A stretch of DNA of 64,000 nt from Argentina anserina (GCF_933775445.1 NC_065875.1:13405001-13469000); one strand, 5' to 3'. Positions 1-12,224 are shown, counted from the first letter of the stretch. Numbers and translations are program-made. Notes: a model not told the origin generated them from the sequence alone.

Positions 1-1778
1 ATTATTTTCCAGGATCGTACCACAAAAACGAATATTGGTGAGGGATTCTTCCTAAATGGACTTTATTTCATCTCCATCACTCCACGTCTGTCAACATGTT
101 TTTTAATGAACTCCAAGTCAGCATCTCAGCAACTGTTGTGGCATAATCGACTTGCTCATCCATCATTTCCAGTTTTATCAAGACTGTTTCCTCATTTTTG
201 TAAAGTTGCTAGTGAGTGTGAAATCTGTCATATGTCCAAACAGACTAGGATTCCTTTTTCTCTTTCACACTCAAGAGCAACCATGCCTTTTGAGCTTGTT
301 CATTCAGATGTATGGGGACCGGCCTCAGTGAATTCCTTTGATGGATATCGTTTTTATGTAACTTTCATTGATGACTTATCTCGTTCTACATTTGTGTATC
401 TGCTAAAATACAATAGTGAAGTGTTTAAGTGCTTTCAAGATTTTCTTAATCTGGTCAAAAATCATTTTTCTTCCAAAATTTCAATTTTAAGATCTGATAA
501 TGGCACTGAGTACACTTCTAATACCATGACTAATTATCTAAGTGAACAAGGAATTATGCATCAAACTAGTTGCATTGGCACACCACAACAAAATGGAATT
601 GCAGAAAGAAAGAATAGGGATTTATTGGAAAAAGCTAGAGCCTTACTGTTGCAGAATCAAGTTCCTAAGAGATTCTGGTCACAGGCAGTCCAAACAGCAG
701 CGTACTTAATCAATAGGTTGCCTAGCAATGTTCTTGATTTTAAATCACCATTTGAAGTTCTTAAAGGCAGGAAGCTTGATATTAGTCATCTCAGAGTTTT
801 TGGCTGCATCTGTTATGTGCATGTTCAGGCAGATAAAAGAGACAAATTGGATCCAAGATCAATTAAATGCATGTTTCTTGGATATTCATCTACACAAAAA
901 GGGTATAAATGCTACAATCCTACAACTAGGAAAATCGTAGTATCTCGAGATGTTATTTTTCATGAACAACATCCTTTTTACTGTGAAAAAAGATGAACAA
1001 CTTAAGGGGGAGTTTCTCACAGATTTATTTCCCTCTTCAACGTCAACTGAAACTACAGAAGATGTTGATCAATGTCCAGCCTCAGAAAAAACAGTAGAAG
1101 ATGTTCATCCTGAAAATAGTGAACTGACAGTAGCTGTTGATGAAGAAAGTCATGACTCCATAAATCTTCCCACTTCTCCTAGTTTGCCTAGGAGAAATCC
1201 TCCTCGAAATAGAAATCCTCCTGAGAAGCTGCGAGATTATGTTACTTACTCCACTAGGTATCCACTAAATCTTGAGTTCACAAAATGTCCTCCAGCTCAT
1301 TGTGCATTTCTCAATAAAATCCTTGCAGATCGTGAACCAAGGAGTTTCTCTGATGCAATTCAAATGCCACAGTAGCAGAAAGCTATGAATGAAGAATTAC
1401 AAGCCCTTGATGATAATCAGACATGTAGCATTGTACCTCTCCCTCGTGGTCAGAAACTTGTGGGAGCAAGATGGATTTATAAGCTCAAATATAACTCTGA
1501 TGGATCTCTTGAGAGACATAAAGCTCGTCTGGTCGCTAGAGGGTTTACTCAAACATTTGGCGTTGACTAGATTAGTTAATGAGAATAGATTACTCAAGCA
1601 TTGATTAGTAGACTTCCTATCCAACGAATTTCGTGCCCAATTAGAATCAGAATACCCAAATGTTTGTTAGTTAATGAGAATAGATTAGTTTTCTGTGTAT
1701 ATGTACTAAAAACCTTGTAACAAGATTGATAACTCAATACACAGCTCAAGCTGTTTTTCTCATAATCATTTTCTTCAC
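1..1778 (+). mobile_element. Ty1/copia retrotransposon remnant, 3' part (pol fragment plus probable 3' LTR)
   Basis: The element enters from the left edge. It contains gag-pre-integrase, integrase and the first part of reverse transcriptase, then jumps abruptly near 1570 to non-coding DNA. That DNA includes a probable LTR starting about 1663 with TGTTAGTTAATGAG and ending about 1778 with CTTCA. The start of the same LTR-like motif (TTAGTTAATGAGAATAGATTA) is also present at about 1573, so most of reverse transcriptase and all of RNase H were deleted. The right end abuts vicilin exon 1, suggesting the element inserted into that gene. The 5' LTR lies outside the window, so no target duplication can be tested. 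Confidence 0.85.
106..1570 (+). pseudogene. Copia pol fragment: zinc-binding pre-integrase, integrase core, start of reverse transcriptase
   Basis: The first open stretch (106-996) starts with the HHCC zinc-binding pre-integrase region (WHNRLAHPSF, then CEICH). The integrase catalytic triad follows: D68 in VHSDVWGP, D131 in RSDNGTEY and E167 in the GIAERKN motif. Reading then shifts frame near 990. It continues in another frame to an in-frame TAG at 1373-1375, then resumes with the reverse transcriptase start (GARWIYKLKYN, then ERHKARLVARGFTQ) to a stop at 1570, just before the expected catalytic core. The frameshift, the stop and the truncation make it inactive. The family assignment to Ty1/copia is secure from domain order, integrase before reverse transcriptase. 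Confidence 0.9.
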
Positions 1779-2599
1779 GAATCAAGACAACGAGGCCAAC
1801 AGAAGCAACAATGCCGTCGGCAATGAGCACAACAATTGAGCCAGAGAGAGCGCCAACAAATCTGCCAACAACGTTGTCAGATGCAACAAACTGGAGATCA
1901 GCAACAGTGCCAGATAATCAAGACAACGAGGCCAACAGAAGCAACAGTGCCGTCGGCAATGCGCACAACAATTGAGCCAGAGAGAGCGCCAACAAATCTG
2001 CCAACAACGTTGTCAGATGCAACAAACTGGAGATCAGCAACAGTGCCAGATAAGGTGCCAGCAACAACTTGAGCAGGGTCAGCTCCAGAACTACCATCAA
2101 AGTCGGGGTCAGAGCCAAATGAACAACCCTTACTACTTTCCCTCGGACATGTTTCAGCAAAAGTTCAGGTCTGAAGAAGGTGGGATGTATGTTCGTGAGA
2201 GGTTCACTGAGAATCACAATATGCTTCTTCGTGGCATTAGGAACTACCGATTAGCCATCTTTGAGGCCAGCCCAACACTTTTGTCCTCCCACATCATTGT
2301 GATGCTGAATCTCTTTACGTAGTTATCAATGGTGAGTGAAGAACTTCCTCTGTTATCGATTGACTCATTCAAAAATAACATAAACCTACATCATTAACTG
2401 TTTTGTAAATTTGGTACTACAGGACGTTGCACCTGCACAATGATGATGCAAGACAACAAAGACTCATATAACTTGGAAATGGGTGATGTCCTCAGAGTTC
2501 CTGCAGGGGCTATGGTCTACATCGTTAACAACGAGAATGATCAGACCCTAAGAATTGCAAAGCTCATTTAGCCAGTCAACACTCCTGGATCATTTGAGG
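1779..2599 (+). pseudogene. Vicilin-like (7S globulin) seed storage protein pseudogene, two partial exons
   Basis: Exon 1 remains encode the Gln/Arg-rich N-terminal region with CxxxC motifs (CRRQC, CQQRC, CQIRC) typical of vicilins that carry antimicrobial-peptide-like repeats. The start of the first cupin domain follows (NNPYYFPSDMF, then ENYRLAIFEA-like sequence). A one-base deletion near 2269 moves the rest of exon 1 into another frame (NTFVLPHHCDAESLYVVING). An intron at about 2330-2423 has GT and AG ends, and exon 2 (about 2424-2598) gives the cupin core EMGDVLRVPAGAMVYIVNN. That exon carries an in-frame TAG where a residue should follow IAKLI. A 136-bp duplication inside exon 1 adds a further frameshift. 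The 5' end is cut by a copia element, and later exons are missing where an inverted copia fragment begins. Non-functional. Confidence 0.85.
1782..2053 (+). repeat. 136-bp tandem duplication inside vicilin exon 1
   Basis: Two head-to-tail copies, 1782-1917 and 1918-2053, differ at only a few positions. Because 136 is not a multiple of three, the copies are read in different frames. In copy 1 the cysteine codon TGC of the CRRQC motif is TGA, a stop; copy 2 keeps TGC. Confidence 0.9.
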
Positions 2600-2602
2600 T
2601 AA

Positions 2603-3905
2603 TAGTTGAAATGTATATTGATTGATAACTTCTTACACTGAAATGTCTTATAAATAGTCTAATAAGAGTACATTATATTCCTACCACAAATCACTGCTTA
2701 ATTGGCTCCCCTTGAATCTTGTCCTAATTTGTTTCATTACTCATGTTAACATTCTTTCTCAAGTTGGCGCATACACATCAATCATGCCCAACTTACTAAG
2801 TGAGTCATAAAAGACTTTCTTATACACTCATTTTGTGAGCATATTGGCAACTTACTCTTCTGTAGGAACAAAAGGAAAACTAATTATTTTCGCGTCTATC
2901 TTCTCCTTTATAAAGTGACGATCAACCTCTACATGTTTTGTACGATCATGTTGCACAGGATACCGTGAAATATTAATAGTTGCTTTGTTGTCACAGTACA
3001 GCTGCATAGCACACTTAGGCTTAATACTCAAATCTTGTAGCAAATTTCTAAGCCATAACAATTCGCACACTCCCTGAGTCATACCTCTGTACTTTGCTTC
3101 AGCACTAGATCGAGCTACTACTTTTTATTTCTTACTCTTCTACGTAACAAGATTGCCTCAAACAAAAGTAAAGTACCCTGATATGGATCTCTGATTTGTA
3201 ATATTTCCAGTCCAGTCTGCATCTGTGAAGCCACATACCTCAAGGATATTATTGTGATTAGAAAACATTACTCCTCTCCCTGGAGCTGACTTCAAGTACC
3301 TCAAAATCCTTACAACAGCATCTATGTGGTCAACACTGGGATTATGCATGAACTGACTCACTACACTTACTGCATACGCAACATCTGGTCTGGTATGTGA
3401 TAAATAAATCAAGCATCTAACTAGCCTTTGATAATGAGTTTTTTCAGTAGGCACTTGATCTAGATACTCTGCTAACCGATGGTTCTGCTCAATAGGAGTA
3501 TCAATGGGAGTGCAATCCAACATACATGTCTCTGTTAGTAGATCAAGGATGTACTTCCTCTGACACATATAGATACCATCACTTCTCCGGGCTACCTCAA
3601 TGTCCAATAAGTACTTGAGTGTACTTAGTTATTCCATCTCAAACTCTATGGCTAGCTGTTTCTGTAATCTATTCACCTCAACAATATCATTCCCATTTTC
3701 CCAGTAACTATCATATCATCAATATATATAATTAGGGATGTTACCTTCCCTTGTTGATGTCTGAGAAATAATGCGTGATCTGAATTACTCTGTCTATAGC
3801 TAATTTTCCTCATGAATTGTGAGAATCTTCCAAACCAAGCACGATGTGATTGTTTAAGACCATACAAAGACTTTCTCAATATGCATACAAAGTTATTAAC
3901 CAAAA
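2603..3905 (-). mobile_element. Ty1/copia fragment, inverted, same family as the element at 46.5-52.0 kb
   Basis: Read on the minus strand this gives the 3' half of pol. It has part of reverse transcriptase (KSLYGLKQS, YIDDMIVTGK), the connection region (MCQRKYILDLLTETCMLDCT) and RNase H (ADWTGNITN, LYCDNKATINI, HDRTKHVEVDRHFIK). It matches the element at 49.5-51.8 kb almost residue for residue but is broken by frameshifts and stops. The sequence past the RNase H end (about 2750 down to 2603, TGTTAACATGAG at its start) may be a short 3' LTR. The left edge coincides with the vicilin intron and the right edge is at about 3905. Confidence 0.85.
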
Positions 3906-4032
3906 CAAATTAATAAATGGGTCCTTAATAAATTAAAAAGATAATTATTATAATAATAATTAAAAAAACTAACGTAGTAACCAATCTTCTCTCTCCTTTC
4001 TCCCCGACCTGAACAGTACTCTCTGCACCCCA
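3906..4032. other. AT-rich spacer
   Basis: Short AT-rich junction between the copia fragment and the unidentified ORF. No feature seen. Confidence 0.5.
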
Positions 4033-4430
4033 TCATTGACCAACATTAGCATCACCACTGCTGCCATATGCCACCGTTCTAATCCTTTGAGCGAGACGCT
4101 CACACTCGTTGTTGAAATTACATGGCCCAGGAAACATCTCCGACTTCGCCATACTTCTCACAGGCGTGATTCCAAATGAGTTCGTTGGCGGCTTCGATTT
4201 TGTGGTTGAGTTCGATCTGATGGTGAGGAGGCTACAGTAGTGCTGGAGTGGAGGACGGTTGGAAATTGGGAAGTCTGGGAGGTCTGGAGGGGTTGGAGAA
4301 CGTCGGTGTTGTTGAAAGACAGAAGCGGAAAGTCGAATAAACCACCGAGCATAACCAAACCCCAAAGGCCAACTGACGCCAAATTCAGCCCTAGAGAACC
4401 ACGAAATCGGATCTTCTGGATGTAGGCCAA
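4033..4430 (-). CDS. Unidentified ORFs, possible gene fragment
   Basis: Two overlapping minus-strand frames are open here. One (4158-4430) starts MAYIQKIRFRGSLG and has a hydrophobic stretch (WGLVMLGGLFDF) that could be a signal or membrane segment. The other (4033-4365) covers the downstream part and ends GSSGDANVGQ. A single frameshift could join them, which would make this a damaged copy of a small gene. I do not recognise the family. Base composition is richer in GC than the flanks, which supports past coding. It could equally be chance ORFs. Confidence 0.2.
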
Positions 4431-5961
4431 GGGGAAATGGTGGTTCTTGTTGTAGTATTGAAAGGATTATTCATTATTCAAACAAAGCAATCATAAATGA
4501 GAAAGAAGGAAGAAAGAGAGGGTGGAACATGTTTAGTGATCAACACACAACAGTCCCAGTAGCACCAAAAGCCCATGATTCAATTTTCTATCTGTGCATA
4601 TTCATGGCTCATGTATGGAATAAGCTCTCCTCTAACCTAGCTTCTCATCGACTATTTGTTATTGATCTAAATGAATACATTATGCTATCTTTGTTTATCT
4701 TTATTCGTGTTGTTTAATAATCATCACAATCTAGCTATAAACATGTGAAATCCACTTGGGTCATATATGGGTGTTCATATATTTATGGTATGTCTCATCA
4801 TGTTATCTCGAGGATTTAAAAACAAAGAAAAGAAGACAATTACTCTTTTCAAGCAATTTTCTATTAGAAAACATCGATCATATTAACCGATAGGTGGTCT
4901 CAAACAGCGAAAGTAAAAGCTCCAGCCATAGTCATCACCGATAAATCCAAAAACCTTGCCAAGAGCACAATAACGGAGAGGAAATTAGATTGAGAAAGTA
5001 CATTTATGATCATTGAAGCAGAGAAAGTGATTTGTCAGCCCAGTTCCTCTTCTTCTTCCGACGTTTCATCTTTGGAATAAGAGCACAATCTGTGAAAATC
5101 TCATGGGTTGCCGTTGTAAGGGTTTGGTATTTATACCAAGCACCCTAGAATTCTACAAAATTAAGCAAATAGTAGACTCCTTGGAAATCTATTAACTATT
5201 GAATACCCTAAGAATTTGTGACAATTTAAAGTCTTGATTGAATACCAATAGATTTTTAAGGACTTAAAAAAATCTTAATTGAATATCTATAGAGTTCTAA
5301 AATACAAAGAAATCATATTGGAGGATCTTAGTTGAATTCTAAAACTCTAAATAACCACGATTAAAAAAAAAATTAGATCATAGCAAAAAAAAAACTAAGA
5401 GATCCTCCTAAATTTAAAACAGAGTGTTTTGATTTTTAATTTTTTTCATTTCAAACCCAAACTAGACATAAGCTATTTTGGTAAACCACGTTTAGTGGTC
5501 ATTGATATCTCATTTGCTCTTAATAATTAAAACGTAAACATACTCAGTCTCATACTGCCATACACACCAAAGGAAGAAACAAGAAATTAGTCAAAATACT
5601 GCCGTTTCAACTAGAGAGCAATCTCTTAAAGATATAAAAATGTAAGATTCATATCAATCCAAAAAAGGTAAGGTATATATGTCGAAAAAAAAATTCTCCC
5701 ATAAACAACATTTACATACATATTTTATCTTATAAATATTTAATTTCTTTTACACCATACCTTATATATGTATATGTATATATATATTACCATCCATATA
5801 TCTTTTGAATTATGTATATTAATCATCTTATTACATATGTATATATCTTACCTTTGTTGTCAAACAGTAAGAAATGTGATCGAGTATATAATCCAACATT
5901 TCATAAGCTCTCTTCACATAAGTTTCCTCTATCTTTTTCTTCGTTGTCAGAAAGAATTAAC
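4431..5961. other. Intergenic, AT-rich
   Basis: No convincing gene. Short ORFs here lack any recognisable motif. The part from about 5140 to 5460 has scattered repeats of short AT-rich words (variants of AATCTATTGAATA and GATCCTCC) and may be an old miniature transposon, but no terminal repeat could be fixed. Confidence 0.5.
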
Positions 5962-6549
5962 ATGGGCAACCCTTGTGCTTCTTATTGCTTTCTCCTATTA
6001 GTCCTTATTGCGTTCAACTCAGGTTTGTTCATGATTTTATTACATCTTCCCTTCAATTTTGAGTAATTGATATTTCAATTATTTTCACTTCTTTTATTTC
6101 TTTTGGTGACTACAAGCTGAGTGGAATGTAATGACATTCGACCTCAAAAATTCTCAAGTGAATTTTACAATATAAAGAATGCATATATATTCAATCAATA
6201 TAGTAAATTTTGCTTAGTTTACATATAAATTATGTTCTTATATTTTCTCTCAATCATTTTTCTTGTCATAGTGAGGCCAATGATACAAAGCGTGGCTGCC
6301 AATGATTGTCACTTGGCTGTAATTGGCGGTGGTTGTCCCAATAATGAGACGTGTCGTGTGACATGTGGTGGTTGCTATCGTGGCGTTGGGAAGATTTTAT
6401 CACGTTGCGAAATTTCTGGTTCACCGATTCCGGTTACACAATGTGTTTGTTATATGACTGGTGGTGCCCCTTGTAGTCCTACGGGTCTACCAAAGTGTCC
6501 TGATTGGCCTCGAACTTCAACCTTCAAGATAAACAACACTATTGTTTAA
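5962..6549 (+). CDS. Secreted cysteine-rich (defensin-like) peptide, two exons
   Basis: Exon 1 is 5962-6022 and exon 2 is 6272-6549. The intron has GT and AG ends and is in phase 1 just after the signal peptide, as is usual for plant defensin-like genes. The spliced product is 112 residues. Residues 1 to about 20 are a hydrophobic signal peptide (YCFLLLVLIAFNS) and cleavage is probable before the AAND segment. The mature part holds ten cysteines at 33, 42, 48, 52, 55, 66, 78, 80, 88 and 96. The CxxxC pair (48/52) and CxC pair (78/80) fit a cysteine-stabilised alpha-beta fold. ATG 5962 was chosen because it alone supplies the signal peptide. Likely exported to the apoplast; defence or reproductive signalling is possible but not shown. 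Confidence 0.75.
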
Positions 6550-7650
6550 AACTAGCTTGCAGAATATTGATTTGAAGTATGAAGCACACTATTTTTTTGC
6601 TAATTTTTAGTAAAAAAAATGTGCTACTGTATGGAGAACAAAGCTAAAATAATATAATAATTTTTTACGGAAGATTATGTCAATTTCTTTATTTTTAGAA
6701 TTTGATTGTATATTTATTTCAGGTTATTATAATAATTGAAAATAATCAATTAGTTACCTTACTAGAGAAATACAAATTTTTTTTAATGAATTTGTAAATA
6801 ATTGAGTTACTAATTCCTCCCGCCACTAATGGTCAGACTCAACTTAATGATCCACGGGTAGATAGTGGCTAAGCCCCCTTAAGTCCTAACTAATTTCTGA
6901 CCAGACCTATCTCATTCTTCTTCTCATTTTTTTGAATGAGAATTTCATTGAAACTAATTAATTAGTGATTACAATCCCTTAAGATGATATCCGGACAATC
7001 TCGTGAGCAGATACAAGATACAACTTAGAACTAGCTATACTATACCAATAAGTTGTCCATGTACAATAGAACACTGCAAGCTAACAAAAGTTGAGAGTTG
7101 ATTCATCGCGTCCTGAATTATTGTCATGAGCTTGAGATTTGTGAACCAACCATCAAATTCTGCAATATGGGCATGGAGGAGATCGGCAAACCAAACACCA
7201 CTAAACTTATCTCAACCGGAAACACACTCATGCTCGCTTAGCACACAATTGTTTATTACCCATACTATGCGTATTGAGAATCTTTTATAGGATATAGAAA
7301 CGATCAATCCATCCAAATTAGAGAACAACATACCTAAAAAAAGGATCGCTGCAAAACTGAGCAAAATCTCAAGCACAACACCTCCTGAAAATCTTTGAAG
7401 AAATTAAAACCCAGATCGACTCTAACATAGACTGAAGGTAGAGATCCTTGTTTTTGATCTGGATACCCAAGATCTTTGTCTGTGACCAAACCACCAACTA
7501 ACGTCAACGTGAAGACATCAGCTTTCCTTACACTCCCTGGTAAAGGGCGCATGTCGACCTTCTTCTTCTCTTCGCCTAGAGCAAAAGAAGTTGCTAGTTT
7601 GGTAGCCATGACATTGATTAAAGTCATGGTGGTGATGGTCGGTTACATGC
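6550..7650. other. Intergenic, possible LINE 3' tail on the minus strand
   Basis: AT-rich DNA to about 6900. Read on the minus strand, 7250 down to 6915 resembles the decayed end of a non-LTR element. It has a last stretch of possible protein (AEFDGWFTNLKL), then a 3' end running TTTCAATGAAATTCTCATTC into a short A tract. The ORFs around 7334-7697 have no recognisable domain. Confidence 0.3.
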
Positions 7651-7960
7651 TAGGGCTCATCAACGGGCTGGGGCCGGGCCTTAATAAATTTCTATGAGTA
7701 GCGGATCCGGGGCCTTAATAAATTTAAATAAATAGTGGGCCGGGTCGGGTATTTTCACAAATACGAAGATCCAAACATACCCACCTAAAGCGGGTCTTGC
7801 GGACTTTTGCGTGACGGGCCTTGCGGGCTTATATTAGAAAAAATATAATACTCTAATTTAAGAGTTTGAAACAATAAAAGAATTATTAGAAAACATTCTA
7901 AAAAAAAGTCACAAATAAATTATAGTTTCGAAATAATATCGATCGACACTAATAGATGTG

Positions 7961-7967
<7 letters not shown>

Positions 7968-7994
<27 letters not shown>
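7968..7994. repeat. (TA)n microsatellite
   Basis: Uninterrupted TA dinucleotides within a module of the truncated hAT-like element. Confidence 0.9.
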
Positions 7995-7997
<3 letters not shown>

Positions 7998-8310
7998 GGG
8001 ACCCTGTAAAAATTTCATCTAATTAAGACCTCGTTTAACCGTCGGAATTTTCGGTCAATAAAAAAACGGCGTTTTCACATGATAAAACCTCATTGACCGG
8101 GGTTTTGCCAAATGAATTTTCTCGTTATGACCACGCACGATTGGTGACAAAAATTAGGTGATTTCAAATATGTAAACATCTTTCTGCATTTGCATCTTGG
8201 TAATGGGTTCCCCCTTAGGGCATATTAGTGTTGTTTTTTGTTTGCCGGGAATTCTGACGGTCAAACGAGGTCCGAATTGGATGAAATTTTAAAATGATCA
8301 TTCAATATAT

Positions 8311-8863
8311 TAGGGGTGGGCACGGGACAGGATGGGACGGGACGGGGCTCATCCCACATCCCGTCCCACTCTTTTGAATCGGGACGGGACGAGGGTTTTT
8401 AAGAATGCATCCCACTCGGGATTAATCCCGGTTGGGACGGGATGGGATCGGGACGGGACGGGACAAATCCCACATTCATATGAAGTTAAATAAAAACCTA
8501 TATTTTTACTTTTTCATTAACAAAGTAACATTCAATAATGAAAATTTAACAAAAAAATGCATATTATGTTCAAAATATTATAATTTATCATTATTATTTG
8601 AGTTGATATAATTTTGGAGTTATTAAGAACATAAATTAGTTTCATTTTGATACAAATATATAAGAATTTTTAAGTTTTCATTAAAGGTGGGACGAGACGG
8701 GATGAAGCGGGATATAAATTATTCGTCCCACGTCCCATCCCACTATTATGAAACGGGACGGGATCGGGACGGGACGAATGTTTTTAGACCTCCGTCTCGT
8801 CTCGTCCCGTCCCTATGAATTTCGGGACGGGATCGGGATTTCCGTTTTTTATGCCCACCCCTA
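8311..8863. mobile_element. Non-autonomous hAT element (family A), 553 bp, with 8-bp target duplication
   Basis: The ends are perfect inverted repeats, TAGGGGTGGGCA and TGCCCACCCCTA. The direct 8-bp target duplication CAATATAT lies at 8303-8310 and 8864-8871. About 150 bp at each end consist of GGGACGGGAC-type repeats in inverted orientation and the middle is AT-rich. There is no coding capacity. An 8-bp duplication, short terminal repeats and repetitive subterminal motifs are typical of hAT elements. It is inserted in a module of the larger hAT-like element, so it arrived later. Confidence 0.92.
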
Positions 8864-11800
8864 CAATATATATATACTAATCACATCGGATGATGTCGAT
8901 GGATTCCGAAAAGTTTTGTTTATATAGTCGCTTCATAATGTGATGGTTTTATTATAAACCTAATATAAAGATTATAATACCTTAGTGGACACTTCGCCGA
9001 TCGACTAACTCCAATTCAAAATATGGTCGATCGACACCAGTAGATGTGATCGGTATATATATTTAGGGAACCCGTAACAATTTCGTCCGTTTTGGACATG
9101 ATTTGACCGTTCGTACCAACAGTCAACTAAAAAAGAGGCGTTTTGACATATTGAAACCCCATTGACCGGGGCTTTGCCAAATAGATTTCTTCAGTGCGAC
9201 CGCCCAAGATAGGTAATAAAAATTAGGTGATTTCAGATATGCAAACGGATTTTGGCGATCGCATATTTGTAATAGGTCATCCCTTCGAGTATATTAGTGG
9301 TGTTTTCGATTTACCGAAAATTCTGACGGTCAAACGAGGTCCGAATTGGATGAAATTTTAAAATGATCACTAAATATATATACTGATTACATCGGATGAT
9401 GTTGATCGATTCCGAGAAGTTTACTTCATATAGTCACTTCATAATGTGATAGTTTTATTATAAACCTAAAATAAAGGTTATAATACATAAGTAGACACTT
9501 CGGCAATCGACAACTACAGTTCGAAATATAGTCGATTGACAACAGTAGATGTGATCAGTATATATTTTTAGGGAACCCGTAAAAATTTCGTCCGTTTTGG
9601 ACATGATTTGACCGTTCGTACCAACAGTCAACTAAAAAAGAGGCGTTTTGACATATTGAAACCCCATTGACCGGGGCTTTGCCAAATAGATTTCTTCAGT
9701 TCGACCACGCACGATAGGTAACAAAAATTAGGTGATTTCAGATATGCAAACGGCTTTCGGCATTCACATATTTGTATAGGTCCTCCCTTATGGCATATTA
9801 GTGGTGTTTTCGATTTATCGAAAATTCTGACGATTAAACGAACTTCGAATTGGATGAAATTTTTACAGGGTCACTAAATATATATACCAATCACATCGAC
9901 TAGTGTCGATCGATCCCGAGAAGTTTCTTTCATATAGTCGCTTCATAATGCAATAGTTTTATTATAAACCTAATATAAAGGTTATGATACATTAGTGGAC
10001 GCTTCGGCGATCAATAACTCCAGTTTGAAATATGGTCAACTGACACCAGCAGATGTGATCCGTATATATATTTAGGGAACCCGTAAAAATTTAATTACTT
10101 AGCATGTCATTAAATCGTGATGCTATGATTTAAATTTTTAAGCATTATATATTTATACATGGTCATTGGCATATATCATGAATACGATAATTGCCTAAGT
10201 TTTGTAAATTACTTAACCATGTTAAATGATATGCTCTATTTGTTGCATATGCTATGTTTATATAGTTTTTATAATTATGTTATTTAGCATATTATATGAG
10301 CATTGCCATGAGAATTTTATAATTCAAAAACAAAGAGAGGACAAACATATTCTTGTCATAAAGTATGTTCATGAAACATCGAAAAATATGACCATCGCAA
10401 ATTCTTGGCCTTGCAATCCAATTTGTATTTTTTAGACATAAATTTTTACTGTGATAATGTAACTTCACAAAGCTCCAAAGTGATCATAATGTATTTTGGT
10501 ATGTTTAATTTTTGTGTAAGTCTATTTAGAATTTTAGACTACGAAATTAATAAGTCTCGTACTCTATCTACAATTGGTTAAACCAACACAACATATATTA
10601 GACTCTAAAGAATTTGAGTATCAACCTTCCCCATAAGCTAACCAAGGCTCAACCATGATCAAATTATGCAAACATGTCTTCCTGCACGTCGCTTGGAAGC
10701 ATAATTAAAATCTTGAATGACATAGAAATGTCTCTTAGAACAAAGAAATTTTTTCAGAATGAATTATGGATAATAAAGAAGTAATAACCCTAGAGCAAAT
10801 GGCAAATATTATTAACATGTAGGTTCATACAAACCGATCAATGACAATTGATAACAATTTACCGTTTGAAAAATACATAGGAGATATGATATGAGCAATG
10901 GAATATCCTCTTACAAAACGAGTATAGAATAATGAGAGTACGATAATTTGAAAAAGTATATTCAATATCAAACTACGAGGAGAAAGCTCCACAATTTTAA
11001 GAGCGACACAAATCTAGGTCAATTCAAAATGTTTCAGATTTCGATTACAATCTGCCACTAATTTTCTAAGATATAATTGTAATGACTATTATATATGCCT
11101 AAAATTTCATTAACCTTCAGTATTGAAGTACCTTTGGATTAGACAAGACCTTTATGCAATCGTTGACATACAACCAAAGTTATGAATTTTCTCAATGAAT
11201 TGAGAATATTCGAATATTAATATACATGTTTCGATTTTTAATATTTTGACTTTGCGAAGTACCGCATAAAGTAAGGCAACTTCACAAAATATTAGTAAGA
11301 CATGAATAACTGAATGCAAAGAAATGCATCATGCGATTTCCACAATAGTAGTAATGAAGAATAATAGCATTATATTCGTGGATATAAATACTAATATCAG
11401 TAATAATCGCTAATATATAATGCTTCGGGATTCAAATGTACATGCATTATGAGATTAAGATATTGTTTTACGATTCTATCAAATTACTCTAAAGAATTTG
11501 GGTTTATATTCAATTTTCATGTCTTAACTATATACTTCATTGACACTTTATGTAACAAGAGCTAGCATGAGATAATCGAACCCTCATACGTTTTAAATAT
11601 TTATATCAATGACTTTTTAATATGAAATGAATAAGTGAGATTACAGTTTACTTCCTTTGCACTATCTCTAATGACTGCGAATGTAACCTAGTATTAGAGA
11701 AGTTCATAAGTCCATTTAGCAAGTATATAAGAAATTGCTTAATGAATCCAAATACGTCAAAAGAAATTGACTTTCGGGATTTTGACATATTTGGGCTTTG

Positions 11801-12224
11801 ACACGATTTACTGAGATACACAAGTCGTGATATATGTGTCTATATATTAGAGGAGTTACATCAGGACACTCATATTTTTGGATAAATAGAAGCAAGAACA
11901 AAAGAAACATAGAACTGTGAAAATCCTTATAATATAATTTTATGGAGGAATTGAAGATGTAATTTCATTCTCATATTTCGTCACTCCCTAAGACGGAACC
12001 TTGAAATGTTTGATGCATATGTATATGTACTAACACAATATTATGCTTCTTCAATCCACTGTGATTAGGTATGTAAAGCTAAACATTCAAATCTTATCGA
12101 TCTCTTAAAAAATTTAGATTAAGATCATCCTATGCAAATGACATGTATTCTCACTTTGTTCAAAGATTGAATCCAACAAAAATTATGTGGATTAATTCAA
12201 CCAACTTGCTGACATTTTAAATAA

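Larger units (their letters stand above)
7651..10094. mobile_element. Truncated hAT-like element with ~503-bp internal modules (relative of the 36.1-kb element)
   Basis: It begins TAGGGCTCATCAACGGGC, the same terminus as the 36.1-39.2 kb element. Subterminal GGGCCGGGCC-type repeats come next, followed by about three to four ~503-bp modules in the orientation opposite to the 36-kb copy. Recognisable landmarks are the GTCGATCGA core and the phrase TTTAGGGAACCCGTAAAAAT. It breaks off at about 10094 within a module, without the other terminal repeat, so it was truncated by deletion or by the neighbouring copia sequence. A 553-bp hAT element sits inside it. No transposase is encoded. Confidence 0.75.

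Noticed and set aside
7334..7697. Overlapping ORFs on both strands before the hAT-like element
   Set aside because: No motif, and both strands are equally open; the region looks like degraded repeat.
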